A stretch of DNA of 43,575 nucleotides from the NCBI GenBank assembly GCA_964392085.1, contig CAYMOV010000016.1, forward strand, positions 1 through 43,575. The letters run 5' to 3'. Positions 18,577-26,550 of this stretch are shown here, in pieces. The DNA comes from CAYMOV01 sp964392085. Its GTDB lineage: Bacteria; Oederibacteriota; Muellerivitia; Muellerivitales; Muellerivitaceae. Each line of letters starts with the position of its first letter. Position 1 is the first letter of the stretch. A model generated the notes under the pieces. It worked only from the letters and a program-made list of their open reading frames with translations. It was not told where the DNA came from and did not search any database. The position numbers and the translations under genes are program-made.

Positions 18577-19119
18577 TTAACGCCGGTCCTTGATCCGGCT
18601 CCCGGTTTGGCGGTTGAACTCGTCCAAATGAGTCCATTGGGAAAGGTCCGGCAAGCGGTCCATGTAGACCAGCCCGTCCAAATGATCGGTTTCGTGCTGA
18701 AGGATCCGGGCCTCGAATCCCCCGGCCTTCCGACGGATCCTCCGGCCGACCGCGTCCTGCGCCTCGAAGACCACGCTGTCCGCGCGGGGCGTCAGTCCCC
18801 GGTAGCCCGGGATGCTCAGGCAGCCTTCCCAATCCCAGACCTGTTTTTTGGAACGGGCCAGTATCCGGGGATTGAACCAAACCTGGGCCGGGACGTTCCG
18901 TCGGCCCGGGTAGCGGGAACTGGCCATGCTGTCCATCACGAATAACCGATGGGACAAGCCGATTTGGTTGGCCGCCAATCCCACACCCTCCGCGCGGTAC
19001 ATGATCCGGAACATCCTTAGGAGGAGCGCCCGGGTGGAAGGACGCTTGATCCAGGCGAGCGAGACCCGGCGGGCGGGGGTCCGGAGGACGGGGTGACCGA
19101 TCAGGACGATGGATGCCAT
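18577..19119 (-). CDS. def: peptide deformylase
   Basis: Metalloenzyme removing the formyl group from nascent N-terminal methionine; 180 aa. The three hallmark motifs are present: GVGLAANQIG, EGCLSIPG (metal Cys) and QHETDHLDG (two metal His and the catalytic Glu). ATG 19119 has GGAG at 5 nt. It is upstream of sixA on the same strand, separated by 117 bp, and diverges from the DUF6786 gene. Confidence 0.95.
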   Translation of the reverse strand: MASIVLIGHPVLRTPARRVSLAWIKRPSTRALLLRMFRIMYRAEGVGLAANQIGLSHRLFVMDSMASSRYPGRRNVPAQVWFNPRILARSKKQVWDWEGCLSIPGYRGLTPRADSVVFEAQDAVGRRIRRKAGGFEARILQHETDHLDGLVYMDRLPDLSQWTHLDEFNRQTGSRIKDRR

Positions 19120-19190
19120 GGCGACTCCGGGAAACGAATGGGGCTGTTATAATCCGCCCGGCTCAAAAAAGGAATGGGGTCCGGTGCGGC

Positions 19191-20330
19191 ATGATGAGGT
19201 TCGGCGAGGATCTGGGGTTTTGCTCGAAACATACGGAGGTCGTCCTGCTCCGGGACGGCCCCCGGCAAGTCGCGCTGGCCGCGTCCTACCAGGCCCGGGT
19301 CCTGACCAGCACCCTGGCGGGTCCCGGGGGTTTCAGCCATGGTTGGATCAACCAGAATTACATCGCCCAGGGCACCCTCCATCCCAAGTTCAACCCCTAC
19401 GGCGGGGAAGACCGGCTTTGGCTGTCACCCGAGGCGGGCCAGTTCGGCTTCCACTTCGATCCCGGGGTGCCGTTCGAACTGCCCAACGCCCGGGTCCTGA
19501 CCGCGGTGGATCGGGAACCCTTCGACCTTTTGGAACGGGGGGACCGGGAAGCCCTTTTCGGCAAAACGGCGGAACTGGTCAATTGGAGCGGAACCAGGTT
19601 CCAACTCCGCATCAGGCGAAAAATCGCGTTGATCAACCTGGAGCGCATCTGGAAGACCCTCGACGTATCGGACGACGGGCTCCAGGCGGTGGCCTTCGAG
19701 TCGGAAAATGAGTTGGAGAACGCCGGGCGGGAACCTTGGCGGAAGGAAACGGGATTGTTGGGGGCTTGGGTCCTGGGCATGTACCCCGCCTCGCCGCGCT
19801 CGACCGTGGTGATCCCCACCCATCCGGGGCCACCTGGCTCGGGTGCCTCCCGGGCCGCGAGTTACTTCGGGGAAATCCAAGGCGACCGTCTCCATTCGCT
19901 TCCTGCCGGGGCCTTCTTCAAGGCCGACGGCCTCTTTCGAAGCAAGATCGGCGTCCATCCCCGGTACGCCGGCGAGTGGCTCGGCTGTTGGGACGCCCAG
20001 GAGTCGGTCTTGACCCTCGTCCGATATTCCCGTCCCCCGGGGGCGGCCCTTTACGCGGACGGCCAATGGAAGATCCAGGAAAGGCCCTACGACGGGGATG
20101 TCGTGAGCAGTTACAACGACGGACCCCCGGAGCCCGGCGCGAACTCCTACGGCCCTTACTTTGAGTTGGAGACCATGTCGCCGGTACGGGAATTGGTCCC
20201 GGGCGATTCCCTCCGGCACCTGCACCAGACCTTCCACCTGATGGGTGACCGGTCGGCCCTGGACCGCGCCTCCCGAAAAACCTTGGGGGTAGGACTCGCG
20301 GACATCGAGGCGGCCTTGCCGGTCGCCTAG
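19191..20330 (+). CDS. DUF6786-family protein
   Basis: 379 aa. The protein matches what I recall of the DUF6786 family over its whole length: an opening FGEDLGFCSKH, then YQARVLTSTLAGPGG, NPYGGEDRLWLSPEAGQFGF, LLGAWVLGMYPASPRSTVVI, FFKADGLFRSKIGVHP, GDVVSSYNDGPPEPG and a final HLHQTFHL. Biochemical function is unknown; the shape suggests a large beta-sandwich related to sugar-binding or mutarotase-like folds, which is inference. No signal peptide. Start chosen at ATG 19191 (ATG 19194 equally possible); an upstream in-frame ATG at 19113 would overlap def. TATAAT at 19148-19153 may be its -10. Confidence 0.75.
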   Translation: MMRFGEDLGFCSKHTEVVLLRDGPRQVALAASYQARVLTSTLAGPGGFSHGWINQNYIAQGTLHPKFNPYGGEDRLWLSPEAGQFGFHFDPGVPFELPNARVLTAVDREPFDLLERGDREALFGKTAELVNWSGTRFQLRIRRKIALINLERIWKTLDVSDDGLQAVAFESENELENAGREPWRKETGLLGAWVLGMYPASPRSTVVIPTHPGPPGSGASRAASYFGEIQGDRLHSLPAGAFFKADGLFRSKIGVHPRYAGEWLGCWDAQESVLTLVRYSRPPGAALYADGQWKIQERPYDGDVVSSYNDGPPEPGANSYGPYFELETMSPVRELVPGDSLRHLHQTFHLMGDRSALDRASRKTLGVGLADIEAALPVA

Positions 20331-20490
20331 GCCGTTCAAAGGCCTCCTCATCCTTTAGAATCATGAACCGCAGGCAAAGGCCGCGGTTTGACTTGAGGGT
20401 GACCCATTTGTCCTTGACCCATGGACAGCGGACATGGGGTGGGTGCAGGGAATGGGAAGGCATTCCTCCCAGGCACAACACATTCTTCCA

Positions 20491-20603
20491 CCACAGGGAC
20501 ACAGGGACGCAGTTGAAAAAGACCATATCATTTTAAAATTGAGTGAAACGGCGAGTCACAGTCAAGAAACCGGTTCACCCGCAAGCCCGATTCCTGTGTC
20601 CCT
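20491..20603. repeat. palindromic intergenic repeat, copy 1
   Basis: AGGGACACAGG (20495-20505) and CCTGTGTCCCT (20593-20603) form an 11-bp perfect inverted repeat separated by 87 nt. The ends resemble two other intergenic palindromes in this window (22288-22373, 36244-36333), whose arms read CCACGGGG and CACGGAGG. Confidence 0.6.
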
Positions 20604-20752
20604 CCGTTTGACTCACGTTGTCGGTCTACGCGGTATCCCTGTGACTCCGCCCCGTCCGTTTTCCATGGTATGGAGGCGGTGCTGTCCCGCAGTCATTGAA
20701 GTTTGATGTAAACGCGGGACGTGTCACTGTGGTGAAAAGGACTTATCCGTTT

Positions 20753-20818
20753 GGGTGCCCCCATACTTTTTAATAGGGAACCGTGGATCCTTGTCCACGG
20801 CTTGGCCAAAGGGTTACC
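20753..20818 (+). repeat. 67-bp hairpin element, copy 1
   Basis: This stretch matches 31731-31797 on the opposite strand at about 54 of 67 positions. Its core CCGTGGA-TCCTTG-TCCACGG is a perfect 7-bp stem with a 6-nt loop. It lies about 130 nt upstream of the MobA-like gene and points toward it. Confidence 0.65.
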
Positions 20819-20945
20819 AATTTGTCGAAAGAACCCTTCGGTCCATTCGGTATTGAAGCGTTGATGAGAAATCCTCCCCTCTCCCCGGTTTATATTTGGC
20901 ACGATCCTTGATAGGTAAAAGCCATCCTCCATATTTGGGAAGGCC

Positions 20946-21560
20946 ATGGCCTCCACGAAATTGCCCATCACGTCGGCCCTCTTGTTCGGCCCCAAAAGCC
21001 GTCGGTTCGGTTTCCCAAAGGCCTTCCTGCCTTGGGGCCAGGGGTCCCTGGCCTCCCACCTGCTCCAAGAAGCCCACAAGGGTTTCCAGGAGGTCCTGGC
21101 GGTGGCGAAGGAACCGAAATGGATCCCTCCCGACGCCCAAGGCAAGGCCACCCTCATCCTGGACCGCTGGCCGCTCTGGGGTCCGTTGGTGGGCTTGGCC
21201 TCGGCCCTGCCCTTGGCGCGGTATGAGGCGGTCTACCTGACGGCCTGTCTCCGTCCCCATTTGGGATGGGAATTGGCGAAGGGGATGTGGACCGTCTTCC
21301 AACGGGAAGGTCCCTTCGACGCCGTGGTGCCCTACCTGGGCGGCCAATGGAAACCCCTGAACGCCCTCTGGCACCGAACCTCCCTGCCGACCCTCCAACC
21401 GGATAAATGGGCCAGCCTCGACCAGCTCCTGGAGGAGGGGGGCCTCCATATCCGAAGGGTGAGTTCCAGCGAGATGGAAAAATGGGATCCGGGGTTCACG
21501 TCCCAACAGGACTTGGAAAGCCTCCAGGATTGGGCGGCCTTGATGGCCCCACAAGTTTGA
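20946..21560 (+). CDS. MobA-like nucleotidyltransferase, altered active site
   Basis: 204 aa with the layout of molybdenum-cofactor guanylyltransferase MobA: N-terminal nucleotide loop, GPLVGLASAL in the middle, DAVVPYLGGQWKPLNALW (MobA: DAVVP...PLxALY), and an end resembling the N-(T/S)-xxDL tail (TSQQDLESL). But key residues differ: the usual LAGGxSxRMG reads LFGPKSRRFG, and the CDMP motif with the metal Asp reads CLRP. It may be an inactive or re-purposed relative, or bind Mo-cofactor without transferring GMP. ATG 20946 has GGAAGG very close, 2 nt away. It precedes a nitrate-reductase-associated-type gene, supporting a Mo-enzyme link. Confidence 0.6.
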   Translation: MASTKLPITSALLFGPKSRRFGFPKAFLPWGQGSLASHLLQEAHKGFQEVLAVAKEPKWIPPDAQGKATLILDRWPLWGPLVGLASALPLARYEAVYLTACLRPHLGWELAKGMWTVFQREGPFDAVVPYLGGQWKPLNALWHRTSLPTLQPDKWASLDQLLEEGGLHIRRVSSSEMEKWDPGFTSQQDLESLQDWAALMAPQV

Positions 21561-21589
21561 ACCCTTCGACGTAACAGAATTGTCGGCTT

Positions 21590-21610
21590 GGATTCCCAAA
21601 ATGGGAATCC
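21590..21610. terminator. hairpin after MobA-like gene
   Basis: GGATTCCC (21590-21597) and GGGAATCC (21603-21610) form an 8-bp stem with a 5-nt A/T loop, 30 nt after the MobA-like stop. There is no T-run. Confidence 0.45.
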
Positions 21611-21760
21611 GGGGGCCTGGTAGGGTCGTCCGGCGTGAGTTTATTGCAGGCAATGGTTCTGGGCCAAGTTTGAAGCCCCATTCATTGCGGGGATGTCATG
21701 GACCGAACCGGGCTGGTGGTATGACTCTTGCTTTAAAGGATATAAACCCGGGGGCCGCCC

Positions 21761-22270
21761 ATGTTTCGAAAATTCAAATTCGAGGAAATCCATTATTCGG
21801 ACCTCCTGACGATTCCCCTTTCGACGCGCCATAAGTTCGAGACGATCGGCTTCCTCGTGGAGGAGGCCCATTGGCGGAAACTTCCCCTCGAGGAACGCCG
21901 GGTGTTCTGCCACCTCGCCATCCGGAGCCAAGGGGAACGGGATACCTATAAGGAATTCATGGTCTCGGCCTTCCACCGGCTCGGGGTCACGCTCCGCCTC
22001 CTGGAGCCCGGCGCGCTCCTGAACCAGAAGACGGAATGGGAGAACCCCGGTAAAATCCCCCCCCAGGTCCTGGAGACCTCCTTCCGGACGGGGACCCCCT
22101 TGCGGCCCGAGGATTGGCTGGGGATGGACGATATGGAACGATACGCCCTCTATAAGCTCGCGGCCTCCGAGGAAAAGCTTTTTCTGGAGGCCCTCCGGGA
22201 GTTCCTCAAGGCGGACGCCACCGCCCCGTCCCATCCGGCTCCCCTCCGCCGCTCCGCCCAAGGCCGCTGA
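21761..22270 (+). CDS. nitrate reductase associated-type protein
   Basis: 169 aa. The first ~80 residues resemble the small 'nitrate reductase associated protein' family known from cyanobacteria: FKFEEIHYSDLLTIPLSTRH, then KFETIGFLVEEAHWRKLPLEER, against the family pattern of F-F-E-x-IPM-x-R-x-KLD-x-G followed by a W-x-x-(L/F)-ERQ stretch. The C-terminal half (GKIPPQVLETSFRTG onward) is less familiar. Function is unknown; family members sit beside molybdenum nitrate reductase genes. Its placement 200 bp behind a MobA-like gene fits. A TATAAA at 21741-21746 could be the -10, which would give a leader of only about 8 nt. Confidence 0.5.
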   Translation: MFRKFKFEEIHYSDLLTIPLSTRHKFETIGFLVEEAHWRKLPLEERRVFCHLAIRSQGERDTYKEFMVSAFHRLGVTLRLLEPGALLNQKTEWENPGKIPPQVLETSFRTGTPLRPEDWLGMDDMERYALYKLAASEEKLFLEALREFLKADATAPSHPAPLRRSAQGR

Positions 22271-22287
22271 ACCGTTAATTCCCCATA

Positions 22288-22373
22288 ACCACGGGGGACA
22301 CGGAGGCCTATCTTTTTGGGTGTTAATGATCCCTTTTAGTGCTTCCTCCGTGAAACTCCGCCTTCCCCGTGGT
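22288..22373. repeat. palindromic intergenic repeat, copy 2
   Basis: Arms ACCACGGGG (22288-22296) with CCCCGTGGT (22365-22373) and CACGGAGG (22299-22306) with CCTCCGTG (22345-22352) make a long two-part inverted repeat between the nitrate-reductase-associated-type gene and clpB. Confidence 0.7.
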
Positions 22374-22413
22374 GAAAATGCATTTTGATTTTTGTTATTT
22401 CAAAGATCATCAA

Positions 22414-22442
22414 TTGAAAGAGCCCGTTCCAAGCCCTATTTT
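22414..22442 (+). promoter_or_regulatory. heat-shock-like clpB promoter
   Basis: TTGAAA (22414-22419), 14 nt, then CCCTATTT (22434-22441) closely resembles the sigma-32 pattern (CTTGAAA - 13 to 15 nt - CCCCATnT). The same bases also fit sigma-70: TTGAAA, 17 nt, TATTTT (22437-22442). Either would start transcription about 20 nt before clpB. Confidence 0.55.
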
Positions 22443-22469
22443 GGGTCGGAAAGGAACGGTGCCGCCGCT

Positions 22470-25064
22470 ATGGATTTTGAATCCCTGACCCTCAACTCCC
22501 AAAAAGCCCTCCAGGACGCCCAAAGGTCCGCCTCCGAGTCCGGACATGGACAGGTCGAGGCGGAACACCTTTTGGGGGCGCTCCTTCGCCAAGAGGAAGG
22601 GATCGTCCCCCCCATCCTGAAAAAGGTGGGCGCGGACCCGGACTTGCTCCTCCAGGAACTGGACCGGGACCTGGCCGGCCTTCCCAAGGTCCAGGGGGCC
22701 TCCCAACTATCCCTGACGCCCCGGCTGGTCCAAGTGCTGGAGTCGGCCCGCCGGGAAGCCGACAAGATGAAGGATGATTACGTCTCCACTGAGCACCTCC
22801 TGCTGGCGCTCTTGGAGGCCCCCCCGGCCCAGGGCCGGGACGCCTCCTGGGGCATCCCCCGGCTGGTCCGGTCCCAGGGACTGTCACGGGACAAGATCCT
22901 CTCGGCCCTCACCGAAGTGCGGGGCAGCGCCCGCGTCTCGGACCAGGAACCCGAGGCCAAATACCAGGCCCTCACCAAATACGGCCGCGACCTGACCGAC
23001 CTGGCCCGCCGGGGCAAACTGGACCCCGTGATCGGCCGCGACGACGAAATCCGCCGCGCCATCCAGGTCCTGTCCCGCCGCACCAAGAACAACCCGGTCT
23101 TGATCGGCGAGCCCGGCGTGGGAAAGACCGCCATCGCCGAGGGACTCGCCGCCCGAATCGTGTCGGGCGACGTGCCGGAGGGCCTCAAGGGCAAGCGGGT
23201 GGTCGCGCTGGACCTGGGGGCCATGCTGGCCGGCGCCAAGTTCCGGGGTGAATTCGAGGACCGCTTGAAGGCCTTCCTCAAGGAAGTCACGGGGGCCGAG
23301 GGCAAGATCATCCTGTTCATCGACGAGCTCCACACCCTCGTGGGGGCCGGCAAGGCCGACGGGGCCCTGGACGCCTCCAACATGCTCAAACCCGCCCTCG
23401 CGCGGGGCGAACTGAAGTGCGTGGGCGCCACCACCCTGGATGAGTACCGGAAATACATCGAGAAGGACCCGGCGTTGGAGCGCAGGTTCCAGCAGGTCTA
23501 CGTGGGCGAGCCCTCCGTGGCCGACACGGTGTCGATCCTGCGGGGCCTCAAGGAACGCTACGAGATCCACCACGGGGTTCGCATCCAGGATGCCGCCCTG
23601 GTGGCGGCCGCGGTCCTGTCCAACCGTTACATCACCTCCCGGTTCCTGCCCGACAAGGCCATCGACCTGGTCGATGAGGCGGCCTCCAAGCTCCGCATGG
23701 AGATCGATTCCATGCCCGTGGAACTCGACGAGGTGGAACGCAAGGTGCGCCAGCTTGAGATCGAGCGCCAGGCCCTCCAGAAGGAAAAGGACGAGGGCTC
23801 CAAGTCCCGTTTGGCCCGTTTGGAGAAGGAAATGGCCGACCTCAAGGAAAAGGCGGGGCCCCTCAAGGCCCGTTGGCAGTCCGAAAAGTCCGCCATCGCC
23901 GAACTCCGCACCCTTAAGGAGGAGATCGACCGGCTCCGCATCGAGGAGACCAAGTTCGAGCGGCACGGGGACCTGAACCGGGTCGCCGAGATCCGTTACA
24001 GCCTCCTCCCCAAGCTCCAGGAGAAGCAAAAAACCCTGGAGGATCGTTTGGCCGACCTCCAGAAGAACGGCGCGCTCCTGCCGGAGGAAGTCACCGAGTC
24101 CGAGATCGCGGGGGTCGTGGCCAAGTGGACCGGTATCCCGGTGGCCAAAATGATGGAGGGCGAGACGCAGAAGCTCGTCCACATGGACGAGAAACTCAAG
24201 GCGCGGGTGGTGGGCCAGGACGAGGCCGTGGACGCCGTGTCCAACGCCATCCGCCGCAGCCGTTCGGGCCTCTCCGACCCGAGGCGCCCCATGGGGAGCT
24301 TCCTCTTCGTGGGCCCGACGGGCGTCGGTAAGACCGAGCTCACTAAGGCCTTGGCGGGCTACCTGTTCGACGACGACAAGATGCTGGTCCGGATCGACAT
24401 GAGCGAGTACATGGAGAAGCACTCCGTGTCCCGCCTCATCGGCGCGCCCCCGGGCTATGTGGGCTACGACGAGGGCGGGCAATTGACCGAGGCGGTGCGC
24501 CGCCGGCCCTACTCCGTCCTGCTGTTCGATGAGGTGGAAAAGGCCCATCCCGACGTGTTCAACGTGCTCCTCCAGGTGTTGGATGACGGGCGCCTGACGG
24601 ACGGCCAAGGCCGGGTGGTGGACTTCAAGAACACCGTTCTGGTGATGACCTCCAACATCGGTAGCCAGATGCTGGCCGAGCGGGGGAAATCCGAAGCCGA
24701 CTCCAAGGACGCGGTGATGAAGGAACTGCGCCAGTTCTTCCGTCCTGAGTTCCTCAACCGGGTGGACGAGATCGTGGTGTTCCACCGCCTCACCGAGGGG
24801 CACCTGAAGGACATCGTGACGATCCAGCTGGAGGACGTGAAAAAGCGTTTGGAGGACCGCAAGCTTGGGCTTGCGGTCACGCCCAAGGCCCTGGCCTGGT
24901 TCGCCGAGCGGGGTTTCGACCCCATTTACGGCGCCCGGCCCCTCAAGCGGTTGATCCAGAAGGAACTCGTGGACAAGCTGGCCATGAAACTGTTGGAAGG
25001 GAAATTGCCGGAGGGCACCACCATTAAGGTGGACGTCAAGGACGGGGAACTGGTCTTGGTTTAA
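22470..25064 (+). CDS. clpB: ATP-dependent disaggregase ClpB
   Basis: 864-aa AAA+ hexameric chaperone that, with DnaK, pulls proteins out of aggregates. Order: Clp_N repeats (~1-145), AAA-1 with Walker A GEPGVGKT near 213 and Walker B LFIDELHTL, the long coiled-coil middle domain (~405-525) rich in Lys, Glu and Leu that separates ClpB from ClpA/ClpC, AAA-2 with GPTGVGKT near 615 and LLFDEVEKAHPDVFN, then the C-terminal D2-small domain ending KDGELVLV. Length is normal. The start is ATG 22470 (MDFESLTLNSQKAL); an upstream in-frame start lacks family support. AAGGAA lies 14 nt before it, rather far for a ribosome site. Confidence 0.97.
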   Translation: MDFESLTLNSQKALQDAQRSASESGHGQVEAEHLLGALLRQEEGIVPPILKKVGADPDLLLQELDRDLAGLPKVQGASQLSLTPRLVQVLESARREADKMKDDYVSTEHLLLALLEAPPAQGRDASWGIPRLVRSQGLSRDKILSALTEVRGSARVSDQEPEAKYQALTKYGRDLTDLARRGKLDPVIGRDDEIRRAIQVLSRRTKNNPVLIGEPGVGKTAIAEGLAARIVSGDVPEGLKGKRVVALDLGAMLAGAKFRGEFEDRLKAFLKEVTGAEGKIILFIDELHTLVGAGKADGALDASNMLKPALARGELKCVGATTLDEYRKYIEKDPALERRFQQVYVGEPSVADTVSILRGLKERYEIHHGVRIQDAALVAAAVLSNRYITSRFLPDKAIDLVDEAASKLRMEIDSMPVELDEVERKVRQLEIERQALQKEKDEGSKSRLARLEKEMADLKEKAGPLKARWQSEKSAIAELRTLKEEIDRLRIEETKFERHGDLNRVAEIRYSLLPKLQEKQKTLEDRLADLQKNGALLPEEVTESEIAGVVAKWTGIPVAKMMEGETQKLVHMDEKLKARVVGQDEAVDAVSNAIRRSRSGLSDPRRPMGSFLFVGPTGVGKTELTKALAGYLFDDDKMLVRIDMSEYMEKHSVSRLIGAPPGYVGYDEGGQLTEAVRRRPYSVLLFDEVEKAHPDVFNVLLQVLDDGRLTDGQGRVVDFKNTVLVMTSNIGSQMLAERGKSEADSKDAVMKELRQFFRPEFLNRVDEIVVFHRLTEGHLKDIVTIQLEDVKKRLEDRKLGLAVTPKALAWFAERGFDPIYGARPLKRLIQKELVDKLAMKLLEGKLPEGTTIKVDVKDGELVLV

Positions 25065-25210
25065 ACCCCCTGGCTATTGGGGCCTGTGCTTGGGAATAGA
25101 TCGCCGGGAACCGGGCCCCAGGGATGGTTGGTTTCCGGGTGAAGGCCGCCTTCCCTAGGGTTTGAAAGGTGGGGCTTGCCTGTCGCGTGGTTTTTATGGT
25201 CTAGTCAATC

Positions 25211-25696
25211 ATGGATAAGTCAATGAATTCCAAAATCCACCGCCAGACACTCGACCGGTTCAAGCAGTTACGGGTCGTGTGGACCGCTTTCGCGACCCAC
25301 CGGCTGAAACCATTGGGGGTGGTCCCCAACCAGTCCCTTTTCCTCCGGACGCTCCGTCTCATGGAACCCTGTTCCCTGGCCGACATCTCCGCGAGCACCC
25401 ACATCGACCCGGCCGCCGTGGTCCGGTTGGCCGACTCCCTGACGGTAAAGGGCTGGATTGTCCGCCAGGAACACCCGACCGACCGCCGCCGTTGGCGGGT
25501 CTGCCTGAGCCCCGGCGGCCGGAAAATGGCGCTTAAGTTCAACGCGATCCATGACGACATCCTCGGGGAACTCCTGTCGCCCCTGACCGGGGACGAGTTG
25601 GCCCGCTTCAACGACATCCTGGAAAAGCTTTGGGTACCCCACAACCCGGTTAAAACGGGTGAGCCGAAAAAACAACCAAAAAGGAAGAAGCCATGA
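25211..25696 (+). CDS. MarR-family transcriptional regulator
   Basis: 161 aa winged-helix dimer. Helices LKPLGVVPNQSLFLRTL and the recognition region SLADISASTHIDPAAVVRLADSLTVKGWI lead to the wing RQEHPTDRRRWRVCLSPGG, the MarR DxRxxxVxLT signature. It heads an operon with EmrA, EmrB and TolC-type genes, so it is probably the ligand-released repressor of that pump. AGTCAAT is repeated around the start (25203, 25219), a possible self-operator. No Shine-Dalgarno; start ATG 25211 (ATG 25223 is possible). Its tail is very basic (KKQPKRKKP). Confidence 0.85.
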   Translation: MDKSMNSKIHRQTLDRFKQLRVVWTAFATHRLKPLGVVPNQSLFLRTLRLMEPCSLADISASTHIDPAAVVRLADSLTVKGWIVRQEHPTDRRRWRVCLSPGGRKMALKFNAIHDDILGELLSPLTGDELARFNDILEKLWVPHNPVKTGEPKKQPKRKKP

Positions 25697-26550
25697 CGCA
25701 GATCCTCCCGAATCCAGAATCCCAGGCGCCCGATGCGGCCCAACCCTGGTGGCGCCATCCAAGGGCCCGGATGGCTTTCCGAATCGCGGGGGTCTTGGCC
25801 TTGGCCGGGATCGCCGTCTGGTTCTTCCTTTTCCGTCCTTATGTCTCCACGGACGACGCCCGGATCGCGGGAACCCTCGTGCGGCTTGCCCCGGAGGGGG
25901 TGTCCGGCCGGGTCGTAAAAGTGAACGTCGTCGAGGGAGCCAAGGTCACCCGGGACCAGGTGCTGGTCGAACTGGACCACCGGGTGCCCGAGGCCCAACT
26001 GCTCCGCTCCCAGGCCAAGTCCCACCTCGCGGACCTGGAGCAGAAGCGGCTCCTCCGCCTGGTGGCCCAGCGGGCCGCGCCCCAGCGGGACCTCGACCAG
26101 GCCCAGGCCAACCTGGACAACGCCGACGCCGACCTGAAGCTGGCGGAGGTCACCCTGGACAACACCTACCTGAAAAGCCCGATCAACGGGGTGGTGGTGC
26201 AGAAGACCGTCGAGGAGGGCAACATCCTCGACCCGGGCCAGACCGCCCTGTCGGTCCTGGACCAGGACGGGGTGTGGGTCTCGGCCAACCTGGAGGAGAC
26301 TGAGGTGGGCCGGGTGAAGCCCGGCCAGGACGTGACCATCAAGGTGGACGAGGGCGGCAAGCTCACCGGCAAGGTGCTGGAGGTCCGGCAGGCCGCGGCC
26401 TCGACCTTCGCCCTGATCCCCGCGGAGAACAGCTCGGGCAACTTCACCAAACTGGTCCAGCGCATCCCCCTCAAGGTCGCCCTGGACCCGCATCCCGGCC
26501 GTGAACTGCGGCTGGGCCAATCCGTCGTGATCCGGATCCGCGTCCGGTGA
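25693..26550 (+). CDS. EmrA/HlyD-type membrane fusion protein
   Basis: 285 aa, shorter than E. coli EmrA because the coiled-coil hairpin is compact. A cytoplasmic start, one membrane helix (~28-48), then VSTDDARIAGTLVRLAPEGVSGRVV, the classic EmrA lipoyl half-motif, a helical hairpin (~95-150), the second half NTYLKSPINGVV, and a beta-barrel domain. It links the inner-membrane pump to the outer-membrane channel. ATG overlaps the marR stop (ATGA) and its own stop overlaps the next gene, so the three are tightly coupled. Confidence 0.9.
   Translation: MTQILPNPESQAPDAAQPWWRHPRARMAFRIAGVLALAGIAVWFFLFRPYVSTDDARIAGTLVRLAPEGVSGRVVKVNVVEGAKVTRDQVLVELDHRVPEAQLLRSQAKSHLADLEQKRLLRLVAQRAAPQRDLDQAQANLDNADADLKLAEVTLDNTYLKSPINGVVVQKTVEEGNILDPGQTALSVLDQDGVWVSANLEETEVGRVKPGQDVTIKVDEGGKLTGKVLEVRQAAASTFALIPAENSSGNFTKLVQRIPLKVALDPHPGRELRLGQSVVIRIRVR

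Larger units (their letters stand above)
20331..20945. other. 615-bp spacer with two kinds of repeat
   Basis: No gene recognised. It contains a palindromic repeat of the CCACAGGG/CACGGAG family (20491-20603 or further), an inverted pair GTCCCGC/GCGGGAC (20684-20720), and one copy of a 67-bp element with a perfect hairpin (20753-20818). Confidence 0.55.

Noticed and set aside
22884..24803. 639-codon open frame antisense to clpB
   Set aside because: Long antisense frames are expected in GC-rich genes; the product has no family resemblance and no ribosome site, while the plus strand is clearly ClpB.
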